Shown in pieces: positions 1 to 9,631 of a DNA stretch of 64,000 nucleotides. The stretch's first letter is position 1. Each line of letters starts with the position of its first letter. The stretch covers positions 2,726,149 to 2,790,148 of the forward strand of contig NZ_JAULBL010000002.1 of NCBI RefSeq assembly GCF_030512175.1. Direction: 5' to 3'. Position numbers and translations under genes: made by a program. The notes under the pieces were generated by a model. It did not search any database and was not told the origin of the DNA. It saw only the letters and a list, made by a program, of their open reading frames with translations. The DNA is from Paeniglutamicibacter sulfureus. Its GTDB lineage: Bacteria; Actinomycetota; Actinomycetes; Actinomycetales; Micrococcaceae.

Positions 1-190
1 ACCCCCAGTAGTAGGCGACCGAAAGAACCCCGACTGGGTTCATCCGGCCCGCACCATGTCCCTGGTTTCCCTGTCGTTGGCATTGCACCGAATCGGTCGT
101 GCCCGGGGGCCGGAGGCCACCTTGAGCCAGAGCCAAGGCGATGGTGTGGCCGGTGAAACCCAGCGATGCAACCCGAAAGGAGCAGCGGCA

Positions 191-1126
191 ATGCTTGACC
201 CACAATCCTTGGTCAGGTTCGAAGACCTCGACCTGGACGCACCCGAGCTACAGGGCCTTGACCTGCTCATCGGCCTTCGCGGCCACGCAGATGCCGGCCA
301 TGCGCTGGCCCAGGTGCGCTCCGAGCTGCTGGACTCGCTGGAACCGAAGCTTATCGCCTCGTTCGATACCGACCAGCTGGTCAACTACCGCGAGCGACGC
401 CCCCAGATTTCCTTCCTCGGCGACCACTTCGCTGCCTACCAGGCCCCGCGCCTGGAGCTTTACCGCCTGACCGATGGCCTGGAGCGCGACTTCCTGTTCC
501 TGACGGGAACCGAACCGGATCTGGCCTGGGAACGGGTCACCGCCGCGATCGTCGCCTTGGTCGAAGCGTTCAATATCCGATTGTCCGTTTCCTTTGACGC
601 GGTGCCGATGCCGGTTCCGCACACCCGCCCGCTCGGTGTCACCGCACACGGCAACCGCAAGGACCTGATTGACGGGATCTCCACCTGGACCCCGACGGCG
701 GAGCTGCCGGCGAGCCTGGCCAGCCTCATCGAGGTACGCCTGATTGAAGCCGGCAGGGACGCGGTGGGTTATTCCATCCATGTGCCGCACTACCTCTCCG
801 AGGCCGAGTACCCGCAGGTTGCCGTGGGCGTCCTGGAATATGTCGGCGCCGCCATGGAGCTGGGCCTGCCGACCGACCGCCTGCGCGAGGCGGGGCGCAA
901 CCTCGAATCGCAGATCGCCGAACAGGTTGCGGCAACGCCCGACGTCGCCAGGATGGTCGAAAACTTCGAGGAACGCTTTGACCAGCACGTGCCGGATATC
1001 GAGCGCCGCTCGCTGCTGGTCACGCCCGATGCCGAGGTCCCCGGCGGCGAGGAACTTGCCCTGGCCGTGGAGGCCTTCCTGTCCGGCTTCCCCGAACAAG
1101 GTGGCACGGCCGCCAAGGACTCCTAG
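191..1126 (+). CDS. PAC2 family protein
   Basis: A 311-residue protein of the PAC2 family (proteasome-assembly-chaperone-like), common in actinobacteria, with no settled biochemical role. The sequence is soluble, without signal peptide or membrane segments, and shows the family pattern of a central domain (around residues 45-240) followed by an acidic helical tail. The start is the ATG preceded by AAAGGAG at suitable spacing; the frame stays open upstream to another ATG at 56, but that extension has no ribosome site and odd composition. The stop overlaps the GTG start of the following transporter by one base, so the two are probably co-translated. Confidence 0.8.
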   Translation: MLDPQSLVRFEDLDLDAPELQGLDLLIGLRGHADAGHALAQVRSELLDSLEPKLIASFDTDQLVNYRERRPQISFLGDHFAAYQAPRLELYRLTDGLERDFLFLTGTEPDLAWERVTAAIVALVEAFNIRLSVSFDAVPMPVPHTRPLGVTAHGNRKDLIDGISTWTPTAELPASLASLIEVRLIEAGRDAVGYSIHVPHYLSEAEYPQVAVGVLEYVGAAMELGLPTDRLREAGRNLESQIAEQVAATPDVARMVENFEERFDQHVPDIERRSLLVTPDAEVPGGEELALAVEAFLSGFPEQGGTAAKDS

Positions 1127-2445
1127 TGGCCAAGGCCGAACACCACGACTCCGTCCGCTCGTGGGTGGTGTGGATAGTCAGCATCACGGCCTACCTCATC
1201 GCAGTGACCCAACGCACCAGTTTCGGTGTGGCCGGCCTGGAGGCCACCGACCGCTTTGACGCGTCGGCCTCGATCCTTGCCACCTTCTCCGTGGTGCAGC
1301 TGGTTGTCTACGCCGGGTTGCAGATTCCCGTCGGCATCCTCGTGGACAGATGGGGACCCCGGGCCATGATCACCGGGGGAGCGGCACTGATGATGGTCGG
1401 CCAGCTCCTGCTGGCGATGGCGGATTCCGTCGGTGCCGGCCTGGTCGGACGGTTCTTCGTCGGTGCCGGCGATGCGATGACCTTTGTCTCGGTCATCCGG
1501 CTGCTGCCGATCTGGTTCTCCGGATACCGGATTCCGATGCTCACCCAAGCCACCGGCATGGTGGGCCAACTGGGGCAGCTGCTCTCACTGATCCCGTTTG
1601 TTGCCCTGCTGCACGCGTGGAGCTGGACCCCGGCCTTCCTTTCCCTGGCGGCGCTGTCCGTGCTGGGCTTTGTCCTGGCCCTGGTGCTCATCAGCAACGG
1701 ACCGCTCAGCAACGAGGTTCCACCGGCCCCCGCCCGGGCGCGCGTGCTGCTTTCCAATGCGTGGCGGGAACCGGGGACCCGGCTGGGCTTCTGGACGCAC
1801 TTCACCACCCAGTTCACGACCAACGTCTTCCTGCTGACCTGGGGCTATCCCTTCCTGGTTTCCGGGCAGGGCGTCAGTCCGGCCACGGCTTCGGGCTTGC
1901 TCTCCATTTTCGTCTTGGTTGCCCTGGTGGCCGGTCCCGTCCTTGGTTCGGCCGTGGCGCGCCATCCGCATCGACGGTCGGCGATCGCCTTCAACGTCAT
2001 TGGGGCGATCGCCCTGAGCTGGCTGGTCGTGCTGCTTTGGCCGGGACAAGCGCCGATGTGGCTTCTGGTTGTCCTGATCGTATGCGTTGCATTGGGCGGG
2101 CCGGCCTCCATGATCGCCTTTGATTTTGCCCGCACCTTCAACCCGTCGCACGTGATCGGCACGGCCACCGGAATCGTCAACGTCGGGGGATTCCTGGCCG
2201 CGCTCGTCACGGTGTACGTGGTGGGCTGGCTGCTTGACCTCCAGCAGAAGGCTGCGGGTTCCGGTGCCGAGCTCTACTCCCTTGATGCGTTCAGGTGGGC
2301 GCTTTCCTTCCAGTTCCTGGTGCTTTTCGGTGGCGTGATCGGCATGGTCATCACCCGCAACAAGGCTCGCCGCAACATGGCCGCGCGTGGCGATTACACC
2401 CCGCGGTCCGCTCGGGGGCTGTCCGGGCGCACCGAAATCGAATAG
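1126..2445 (+). CDS. MFS transporter
   Basis: A 439-residue major facilitator superfamily permease of the inner membrane with about 12 hydrophobic helices. The DRWGPR stretch after the second helix (near residue 76) matches the MFS loop 2-3 signature GxxxDRxGxR. The cytoplasmic tail is basic. Substrate cannot be told from sequence; the family includes drug efflux and sugar or organic-acid carriers. It begins at a GTG that shares one base with the PAC2 stop codon, with an AAGGA ribosome site inside the end of the PAC2 gene, so it is translationally coupled to it. Confidence 0.85.
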   Translation: MAKAEHHDSVRSWVVWIVSITAYLIAVTQRTSFGVAGLEATDRFDASASILATFSVVQLVVYAGLQIPVGILVDRWGPRAMITGGAALMMVGQLLLAMADSVGAGLVGRFFVGAGDAMTFVSVIRLLPIWFSGYRIPMLTQATGMVGQLGQLLSLIPFVALLHAWSWTPAFLSLAALSVLGFVLALVLISNGPLSNEVPPAPARARVLLSNAWREPGTRLGFWTHFTTQFTTNVFLLTWGYPFLVSGQGVSPATASGLLSIFVLVALVAGPVLGSAVARHPHRRSAIAFNVIGAIALSWLVVLLWPGQAPMWLLVVLIVCVALGGPASMIAFDFARTFNPSHVIGTATGIVNVGGFLAALVTVYVVGWLLDLQQKAAGSGAELYSLDAFRWALSFQFLVLFGGVIGMVITRNKARRNMAARGDYTPRSARGLSGRTEIE

Positions 2446-2589
2446 CGCGCCCTCTGGGCGCACGACTTTCTGCCGGCACCACTGATCCGCACACGGGGCG
2501 AGACCCGGCGCGATTCCAAGGGCGCGCGTATCCACAGGCATCCGGACGTCTCCTGCCGCCGCTGTTGACCGGGGCGCAGCATGGGGTGC

Positions 2590-3747
2590 ATGACTACTAC
2601 ACCTTCAGCGTCGAATTTTTCCCTGGCCAGCCCCGAAGAGGTCTTGGCATACATTCCCCACGCCTTGGGCTTTTACCCCCGTAATGCGGTGGTCTTGCTG
2701 ATCATGCAGGGCAAGGGCCTTGCCGCCACCCTGCGGGTTGACCTGCCGGCGGCGGAAGGCTCGAGCGACTTGGTAGCCCAGTGGGCCGACCAGCTGGTTC
2801 AGCTGGTGCACAAGGTACCCGATGCCACCGCAGTCTTTGCCGCCGTCTACACCGGACAAGCCCCCACCGGGAACCATGACTCCCTGCCCAGGCACGAACT
2901 CGTGGAGCGGCTCGCGCCTGAGCTCGTTCGCTCGGGAATCCAGGTGCGCGATGCCTGGTTCGTGGGCACCATTCGCTGGCACAGCTACTTCTGCCTCAGC
3001 GAAAACTGCTGCCCCAGCGAAGGCTTCGACCTGCCGGACCTCGCGCTGACCGAGACCCACCTGAGGATGGTTGTCGCCGGGTCGGCACCCGAGGACCAAC
3101 TCTGGGACGGCACAGGGATTGCCGAATGGGAGAACAAGAATGAAGTGCGGACGAACCTGGATATCCTGGCCGCGGAGTTCTCCGGATCCGTCCCGCGGGA
3201 GTCGCTGATCAAGGACTGGGCCCGGCTGCTGGATGAGGATCCGGTCGTCGCCGAGCGTTGCCTGCGAACGGACGACGTGTTGTGTGCGTCGTTGCTGCTT
3301 TCCCTCAACGACCGCATGATTCGGGACATCCTGCCCTATCTGGCGGGCCGGGGCACGCTTCAGGCGTTCGAGGCGCTGAAGGAAGTCTCGCGAGGGGTCG
3401 AATTCGGGCCCGCATCACAGGACTTCTCCGATTTCCTGCTGGGAACCGCGGCGTGCACGCCCGAGTGGGACCGGCTCGAACGCTTGTGGTACTTTTGCCG
3501 CGACCTGCTTGGTGTCGCGGAACGCGAGGAGACGTCCGCGTTGCTGTGCCTGCTCGGTTGGGTGAACTGGGCCAAGGGCAAGGGGAGCTCGGCCCTGAAA
3601 CTCTTTGGGACGGCGTTGGCAAATGATCCGGACTACCGGCTGGCGCAACTCATGGCCAAACTGCTGGAATCGGGTGAGATGCCCTCGTGGGTGGCCGATC
3701 CGGCGCGCGCCTGGCGGCTGCGCTTGGAAGGACGGCTCAGTGCATGA
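2590..3747 (+). CDS. DUF4192 domain-containing protein
   Basis: A 385-residue soluble protein recognised as DUF4192, an actinobacterial family of unknown function. The N-terminus carries the typical 'SPEEVLAYIPHALGF' opening, and a Cys pair lies in the 'ENCCPSEG' stretch near residue 140. The C-terminal half looks helical and TPR-like ('SALKLFGTALANDPDYRLAQL'). The second of two in-frame ATGs is preferred because homologues begin with MTT; the alternative at 2581 adds three residues. It lies between the MFS gene and the primary sigma factor, apparently as its own unit. Confidence 0.75.
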   Translation: MTTTPSASNFSLASPEEVLAYIPHALGFYPRNAVVLLIMQGKGLAATLRVDLPAAEGSSDLVAQWADQLVQLVHKVPDATAVFAAVYTGQAPTGNHDSLPRHELVERLAPELVRSGIQVRDAWFVGTIRWHSYFCLSENCCPSEGFDLPDLALTETHLRMVVAGSAPEDQLWDGTGIAEWENKNEVRTNLDILAAEFSGSVPRESLIKDWARLLDEDPVVAERCLRTDDVLCASLLLSLNDRMIRDILPYLAGRGTLQAFEALKEVSRGVEFGPASQDFSDFLLGTAACTPEWDRLERLWYFCRDLLGVAEREETSALLCLLGWVNWAKGKGSSALKLFGTALANDPDYRLAQLMAKLLESGEMPSWVADPARAWRLRLEGRLSA

Positions 3748-3897
3748 CGCAGGAGGGAAACCCGGTGGAAGATATTTCACCGGCACACGCGCCCGATGAA
3801 TCTGCGTGACCCCGAAACGTGAGACACTGTTAACCAACAGACCCGGTTGGGTTCGTGTTCCATGGCTATCAAGCCGGCACCATCGAGTTGGTTCGAT

Positions 3898-3924
3898 GGG
3901 AACAAATGGCGGGAAAAAGGCGTT
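3898..3924 (+). promoter_or_regulatory. candidate ECF-sigma-type promoter upstream of sigA
   Basis: GGGAAC at 3898-3903 and CGTT at 3921-3924 are separated by 17 bp. This resembles the GGAAY-N16-18-CGTT promoters used by SigH/SigR-type ECF sigma factors of actinobacteria. It would give a leader of roughly 110 nt for the sigma gene. Sequence match only. Confidence 0.4.
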
Positions 3925-3976
3925 CCACTTACTGGACCCTGAATCCCGACTCGTCGTTAATCGGCGGGACGCGGAC

Positions 3977-4009
3977 TTGACAGGGTCATAGTGGTGTTAC
4001 CGGTAGGTG
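3977..4009 (+). promoter_or_regulatory. possible housekeeping promoter of sigA
   Basis: A perfect -35 hexamer TTGACA (3977-3982) is followed by only a weak -10 candidate, TAGGTG at 4004, at a spacing (21 bp) that is too long. It is the only clear -35 element in the 294-bp gap before the sigma gene. Confidence 0.3.
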
Positions 4010-4041
4010 GCATCGCGGACGAACCGTGAGAAAGGTATTTC

Positions 4042-5265
<1,224 letters not shown>

Positions 5266-5291
5266 GAGTTCGGCCTCAGGGCCCGATGCAG

Positions 5292-5337
5292 GTGCCGGTG
5301 TTTTCCCCAGCTAGTCAGGGGTCGACACCGGCACTTT
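5292..5337 (+). terminator. rho-independent terminator of sigA
   Basis: A 10-bp perfect stem, GTGCCGGTGT (5292-5301) with its complement at 5325-5334, is followed by TTTGTGTCTT, 27 bp after the sigA stop. Confidence 0.75.
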
Positions 5338-5398
5338 GTGTCTTAAGCAGCGGGTCGTCATTGGCCTGGCGCATCCGGGAGGTCCCGCCAAACGACAG

Positions 5399-5428
5399 CG
5401 GGACCCCGGCATCAAGCCAGGGTCCCGC
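5399..5428 (-). terminator. terminator of the small zinc-ribbon gene
   Basis: A 9-bp perfect stem GCGGGACCC/GGGTCCCGC with a 12-nt loop lies downstream of the minus-strand gene ending at 5464. The T-tract is weak (TGTCGTTTG), so termination is inferred mainly from the stem and its position. Confidence 0.55.
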
Positions 5429-5463
5429 CCAAAGGTCATCTCAGCATGTGGCTGGCGACTCTT

Positions 5464-5688
5464 TTAGTCCTCGTCGTCGAAAACGGGCTTCTCGTAGAGA
5501 CGCGCCGTTTCGTCTTGCCATTCGTTGGTCAAGGGGCGCAGCTTTCCTTCTACCGCGCGAGCGTGGTGTCCGCAGAAGAATAGCTCACCACCGGAGGTCT
5601 CCAATACCGCACGCACAAAAGCCTGTGCACCGCACCGGTCGCAACGATCAAGGGCATTCAGCTCTCGGGTTACTGCGGTCGTTGTCAT
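5464..5688 (-). CDS. small zinc-ribbon protein (DUF7455-like)
   Basis: A 74-residue protein. CDRC near residue 17 and CGHH near residue 40 suggest one zinc site. It resembles a short actinobacterial family (DUF7455) found beside sigA; function unknown. The start is the ATG that follows a perfect AAGGAGG at 5-6 nt spacing; an upstream in-frame start at 5730 lacks a ribosome site. The tail is acidic. It stands alone between sigA and parE on the opposite strand. Confidence 0.8.
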   Translation of the reverse strand: MTTTAVTRELNALDRCDRCGAQAFVRAVLETSGGELFFCGHHARAVEGKLRPLTNEWQDETARLYEKPVFDDED

Positions 5689-5887
5689 GATGACCTCCTT
5701 CATTCGATGTGTACTCAATACAACCAGCAATAGGGCTATTTTCTTCGTGAAAATACGATCTTTCGCTCACCGCGTAGCACGTCAGGGGGTGAGCTGCCGC
5801 TCACTGGCGGCACGCATCAGCGAAATGGCGGGCCCAGAGACTATTGTGGTTAGCGTCGTTCCGACGTTTTTGAGGAGTTCAATAACC

Positions 5888-7993
5888 GTGGCCAAAAGCA
5901 CTGACTACAACGCCCGACACCTATCCGTCCTGGAAGGGCTCGAGGCGGTACGCAAACGTCCGGGCATGTACATCGGTTCCACCGATTCGCGTGGACTCAT
6001 GCACTGTCTTTGGGAAATCATCGACAACTCCGTCGATGAGGCACTGGCGGGCCACGGCCAATCGATCAAGGTCTTCCTGCACGCCGACGGCTCAGTGGAA
6101 ATCCACGACGACGGCCGCGGCGTTCCGGTGGACATCGAACCAAAGACCGGGCTCTCGGGCGTCGAAGTGGTCTTCACCAAGCTCCATGCCGGCGGCAAGT
6201 TCGGCGGCGGCTCCTACACCGCCTCCGGCGGCCTGCATGGTGTGGGTGCGTCCGTGGTCAACGCGCTTTCTTCCCGTCTCGACGTTGAGGTGGACCGTGG
6301 TGGCAAGACCTATGGGATGCAGTTTCGCCGCGGCGAGCCCGGAAGATTTGCCGATACGGGCAAGCCCAAGCCCGACTCCAACTTCGAACCCTTCTCCACG
6401 GCCTCGGTGCTTGACGTGGTGGGCAAGGCCAAGCGAGGAGTCACCGGCACCCGCGTGCGCTATTGGGCCGATCGACAGATCTTCACGCCCGATGCCAAGT
6501 TCTCCTACACCGAATTGCAGGCACGCGCCCGCCAGACATCGTTCCTGGTGCCGGGACTGAAGATCACACTGCGCGACGAGCGCGGCCTGGTCGGCACCCT
6601 GGGGGAGGATGGCCCATATGAAGAGGTCTTCCACCACGACGGCGGGATCTCCGAGTTCGTTGAATACCTGGCCAACGATGCGGCCGTCACCGATATCTGG
6701 CGTTTCCACGGCTCGGGAACGTTTAAGGAATCGGTGCCGGTGATCGATGATTCGGGCCACAGCCGGATCACCGAGGTGGAGCGCGCCTGTGAGGTGGACA
6801 TCGCCTTGCGCTGGGGGATTGGTTACGAGACGAACCTGCGTTCCTTCGTCAACATCATTTCCACACCCAAGGGCGGAACACACCAAACCGGCTTCGAGCA
6901 GGCCCTGCTCAAGACCTTCCGCAAGGTCATCGAGGCCAACTCCCGCAAGCTCAAGGCCGGGAACGACAAGATCGAGAAAGACGATGTCGGTGCCGGGCTG
7001 ACTGCGGTCCTGACGGTGCGCCTGGCCGAACCCCAGTTCGAGGGCCAAACCAAGGAAATCCTCGGCACCTCGGCGGTGCGCTTGATCGTTGCCAAGGTGG
7101 TCGAGAAGAGCCTCACGGACAAGCTGAACTCCACGGCCAAGGGCGACAAGACCCAGGCTGCAATGCTGCTGGAAAAAGTGGTCAGCGAAATGAAGTCGCG
7201 CATCTCGGCGCGTGTCCACAAGGAGACCCAGCGACGCAAGAATGCCCTGGAAACTTCCTCGCTCCCCACCAAGTTGGCGGACTGCCGCAGCACCGACACG
7301 GACAGGACCGAGCTCTTCATCGTCGAGGGTGACAGCGCCCTGGGAACCGCCCGCCTGGCGCGCTCCTCGGACTTCCAGGCGCTGCTGCCGATTCGAGGCA
7401 AGATCCTGAACGTGCAAAAGGCCTCGGTTGCCGACATGCTTTCCAATGCGGAGTGTGCCGCGCTGATCCAGGTGGTCGGGGCGGGCTCAGGCCGAAGCTT
7501 CGACATCGAGGCCGCACGCTATGGCAAGGTCGTGTTGATGACCGATGCCGATGTCGACGGCGCGCACATCCGCACCCTGTTGCTGACGCTGTTCTTCCGC
7601 TACATGCGGCCCATGGTTGAACAGGGCAGGGTCTATGCGGCAGTGCCACCGTTGCACCGCGTGGAGGTCATCACCCACGGCTCCAAGGACAACGAGATGG
7701 TCTACACGTACTCGGAGAACGAGCTTCACGAGGTATTGGCCGCCCTGGAAAAGGATGGCAAGCGCTACAAGGAACCTATACAGCGCTACAAGGGCCTGGG
7801 TGAGATGGATGCCGACCAGTTGGCCGAGACCACCATGGATCCGCGGCACCGCACCTTGCGCCGGGTGGGGCTGGAACATGCCGAATCGGCCGAGCGCGTC
7901 TTTGACTTGCTGATGGGTTCGGATGTGGCACCGCGCAAGGAATTCATCATTTCAGGAGCCGAGCTCCTTGAACGTGACAGGATCGACGCATAA
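5888..7993 (+). CDS. parE: DNA topoisomerase IV subunit B (ParE/GyrB-type)
   Basis: The 701-residue ATPase subunit of a type IIA topoisomerase. The GHKL ATP-binding domain contains 'NSVDEALAG' (near residue 48) and 'GLHGVGASVVNALS'. The TOPRIM domain contains EGDSALG (near 479) and DADVDGAHI (near 554). The C-terminus is the usual GyrB tail. The start is a GTG with GAGGAG 11 bases before it; the longer open frame from 5525 runs through non-coding DNA. Its presumed partner subunit A is encoded 11 kb downstream on the other strand. I call it ParE rather than GyrB because gyrBA normally sits beside dnaA/recF. Confidence 0.88.
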   Translation: MAKSTDYNARHLSVLEGLEAVRKRPGMYIGSTDSRGLMHCLWEIIDNSVDEALAGHGQSIKVFLHADGSVEIHDDGRGVPVDIEPKTGLSGVEVVFTKLHAGGKFGGGSYTASGGLHGVGASVVNALSSRLDVEVDRGGKTYGMQFRRGEPGRFADTGKPKPDSNFEPFSTASVLDVVGKAKRGVTGTRVRYWADRQIFTPDAKFSYTELQARARQTSFLVPGLKITLRDERGLVGTLGEDGPYEEVFHHDGGISEFVEYLANDAAVTDIWRFHGSGTFKESVPVIDDSGHSRITEVERACEVDIALRWGIGYETNLRSFVNIISTPKGGTHQTGFEQALLKTFRKVIEANSRKLKAGNDKIEKDDVGAGLTAVLTVRLAEPQFEGQTKEILGTSAVRLIVAKVVEKSLTDKLNSTAKGDKTQAAMLLEKVVSEMKSRISARVHKETQRRKNALETSSLPTKLADCRSTDTDRTELFIVEGDSALGTARLARSSDFQALLPIRGKILNVQKASVADMLSNAECAALIQVVGAGSGRSFDIEAARYGKVVLMTDADVDGAHIRTLLLTLFFRYMRPMVEQGRVYAAVPPLHRVEVITHGSKDNEMVYTYSENELHEVLAALEKDGKRYKEPIQRYKGLGEMDADQLAETTMDPRHRTLRRVGLEHAESAERVFDLLMGSDVAPRKEFIISGAELLERDRIDA

Positions 7994-8002
7994 CGGGAAA
8001 AC

Positions 8003-8042
8003 AATGGCCGGCCGGTGCCCTCGTAGGCGCCGACCGGCCATT
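8003..8042. terminator. bidirectional terminator between parE and the M56 gene
   Basis: Long near-perfect stem: AATGGCCGGCCGGTGCC pairs, with two mismatches, with GGCGCCGACCGGCCATT around a 6-nt loop. It lies between two convergent genes; AAAACAATGG on the left and CATTTCC on the right supply partial tracts for either direction. Confidence 0.7.
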
Positions 8043-8066
8043 TCCATGTTCGAACACGGAGCTGGA

Positions 8067-9029
8067 TCAGCTGAAGAGCCCCGGGGCCACCAACATTGTG
8101 GTGGGCAGTGCCAGCAACAGCAACGCGGCCGTAAGAATCAGGGAGCGCACCATGGTCGACAACGGTGGCTGCGGTCTCAACAGCCGCCGCAGGCGATGCG
8201 ACGAAAGCTCTTCGGTCGGTGCGCCGCCGGTGCCTGCGGTCGGCAGGGCAGCCGGCCCCCGCTCGGCCGGTTCGCCCAGTGCTCCCGTGGCGACTGTCAG
8301 TAAGGCGCGGAGCAAAACGGGGGCGGTCACTACCCTAAGGGCCGCGTCATCGGCGAGCATCTCAACCAACTCCTGGACGGCGGCCAGCGAGTGCTTGGCC
8401 GTTGGCAACCACGGCAGGGCATCGTTCCAGGAGGCGAAGGCCAGCAGGAGAAGGTCGTGGCGTTGCTCCAGGTGGGCCTTTTCATGGGCCAGGACTGCTT
8501 GCAGTTCATCCTCGTTCAATCGCTGGACCAGGCCACGCGAAAGCACGGTAACGGACCCGGCGAAGCTAGGAAGGCAATAGGCAATGGGGGTCTCGTGGTC
8601 CAGCACCAGGGTTCCGGGATTGGCGGTGGATTTCTGGCTGAGCAGTGAAAGGATGTGCCTGTGCCGTGCGCGCTGGCGGGTGATGCGCCAGGTGGCCCGG
8701 ATCAAGGTGAGCACCAAATGGATTCCCAGCAGTGCTGCCGTGCTCAGGGCAAAGATGTGGATGGTTCCCGGGGAGGCGACGTCCGCATCGCCGAGGACGA
8801 GCCTTGCCCCGCCTTCCAGCGCACCCAGGAGTGAGTTTCCAAGTGGCTCAAGGCCCCAAAAGAGCATCGCGCCGATCATGGACAGTCCACCTGCCAGGGC
8901 GATGGCTTGCCAAACCACCATCGCAGTAAAGGGGGATCGGGCCGTCCATTGGGCGCGCGAAAGGGCGACGGGTACGGGCCATGCCAAAAGAATGGCCAGT
9001 CCAGCCAGGAGATAAGACGTCAGCAGCAC
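8067..9029 (-). CDS. M56 family (BlaR1-like) membrane metallopeptidase
   Basis: A 320-residue integral membrane protein with about four hydrophobic segments (near residues 1-20, 35-60, 95-120 and the C-terminus). Between them lies a zinc-protease domain with HEKAH ('VLAHEKAHLEQRHD', near residue 180), the HExxH motif of M56/BlaR1 peptidases. It lacks the large C-terminal penicillin-binding sensor domain of true BlaR1, as is usual for the short actinobacterial members. It lies 23 bp downstream of a BlaI-type repressor gene and is probably co-transcribed. By analogy it may inactivate that repressor in response to an unknown envelope signal. Confidence 0.85.
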   Translation of the reverse strand: MLLTSYLLAGLAILLAWPVPVALSRAQWTARSPFTAMVVWQAIALAGGLSMIGAMLFWGLEPLGNSLLGALEGGARLVLGDADVASPGTIHIFALSTAALLGIHLVLTLIRATWRITRQRARHRHILSLLSQKSTANPGTLVLDHETPIAYCLPSFAGSVTVLSRGLVQRLNEDELQAVLAHEKAHLEQRHDLLLLAFASWNDALPWLPTAKHSLAAVQELVEMLADDAALRVVTAPVLLRALLTVATGALGEPAERGPAALPTAGTGGAPTEELSSHRLRRLLRPQPPLSTMVRSLILTAALLLLALPTTMLVAPGLFS

Positions 9030-9052
9030 GTTGGTAACCGTGCCGGTCGTCG

Positions 9053-9433
9053 CTAGGCGTTACGTGGTGTATCGAGGAGCAGGCGCAATGACTGTGCTTC
9101 CTCGGCGGAGATGCCGCCGATGAAGCGGGCCAATACGGCTTCGCGATCCAGCACGGTACCCAGGGCTTCGTTCATCAAGGACACGGTGTGGTCCTCGCGG
9201 CTCGTCACCGACGTGTAGCGATGCGGACGGATGTCGCGCTCACGCGCCACCAAGCCCTTCTTTTCCAGTCGGGCCAACACCGTCAGGACGGTGGTCACGG
9301 CAAGTTCCTTGCCCTCCACGTCGCCGGGTGCTGCGAGCTGGTCGCGAAGTTCATTGGCCGTGAGCGGGGATTCGGCATCCCAAAGGAGTTCCATTACTGC
9401 GCGTTCAAGGTCGCCAAGAGTGGCCAATCTCAT
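9053..9433 (-). CDS. blaI: BlaI/MecI/CopY-family transcriptional repressor
   Basis: A 126-residue protein. It has an N-terminal winged helix ('LGDLERAVMELLW' opening, 'TTVLTVLARLEKKGLVARER' helix-turn-helix and wing) and a C-terminal dimerisation helix pair, the standard size for the family. It is the first gene of a two-gene unit with the M56 protease and is transcribed divergently from cydA. Two TTCTAC-N5-GTAGAA palindromes in the shared intergenic DNA fit the TAC/GTA half-sites known for BlaI-type repressors. I infer it represses its own operon and possibly cydA. Confidence 0.88.
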   Translation of the reverse strand: MRLATLGDLERAVMELLWDAESPLTANELRDQLAAPGDVEGKELAVTTVLTVLARLEKKGLVARERDIRPHRYTSVTSREDHTVSLMNEALGTVLDREAVLARFIGGISAEEAQSLRLLLDTPRNA

Positions 9434-9476
9434 TTCCTTACAAAGTGTTCCAGGCCCCGTGTAGCTAACGCAGAGG

Positions 9477-9509
9477 CCAGCGGGAAGTGTGTTGAGTGCT
9501 TCCCGCTGG
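9477..9509. promoter_or_regulatory. perfect inverted repeat in the blaI-cydA intergenic region
   Basis: An 11-bp perfect stem, CCAGCGGGAAG and its complement, encloses an 11-nt loop. It lies between blaI and the operators, with no T-tract on either side, so it is not a classical terminator. It could be a binding site for a second regulator or a structured leader of the blaI transcript. Confidence 0.4.
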
Positions 9510-9537
9510 ATCCAGTTTACCGCGTTGGGGCCAAATG

Positions 9538-9577
9538 TTCTACAGTGGGTAGAAAGGAAGTTCTACGGATCGTAGAA
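9538..9577. promoter_or_regulatory. two BlaI-type operators upstream of cydA
   Basis: Two 17-bp palindromes with identical plan, TTCTAC-N5-GTAGAA, lie at 9538-9554 and 9561-9577, 23 bp centre to centre, i.e. about two helical turns on the same face. The second extends to AGTTCTACG/CGTAGAACT. They lie 55 bp before the cydA start and 105 bp before blaI. Possible -10 hexamers for cydA (TACAGT at 9541, TAGAAA at 9550) overlap them. Confidence 0.6.
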
Positions 9578-9631
9578 CTCGGGGTGCGGGGCCGAAGCAA
9601 CGCCGCGAATTACTGCACTGAAGGGTTTGGC

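Noticed and set aside
56-190. N-terminal extension of the PAC2 protein
   Set aside because: No ribosome site at 56, unusual composition, and a strong AAAGGAG precedes the ATG at 191.
5888-7993. Assignment as the replication-origin gyrB
   Set aside because: No dnaA, dnaN, recF or gyrA adjacent; a second type IIA pair (parE/parC) near sigA fits better.
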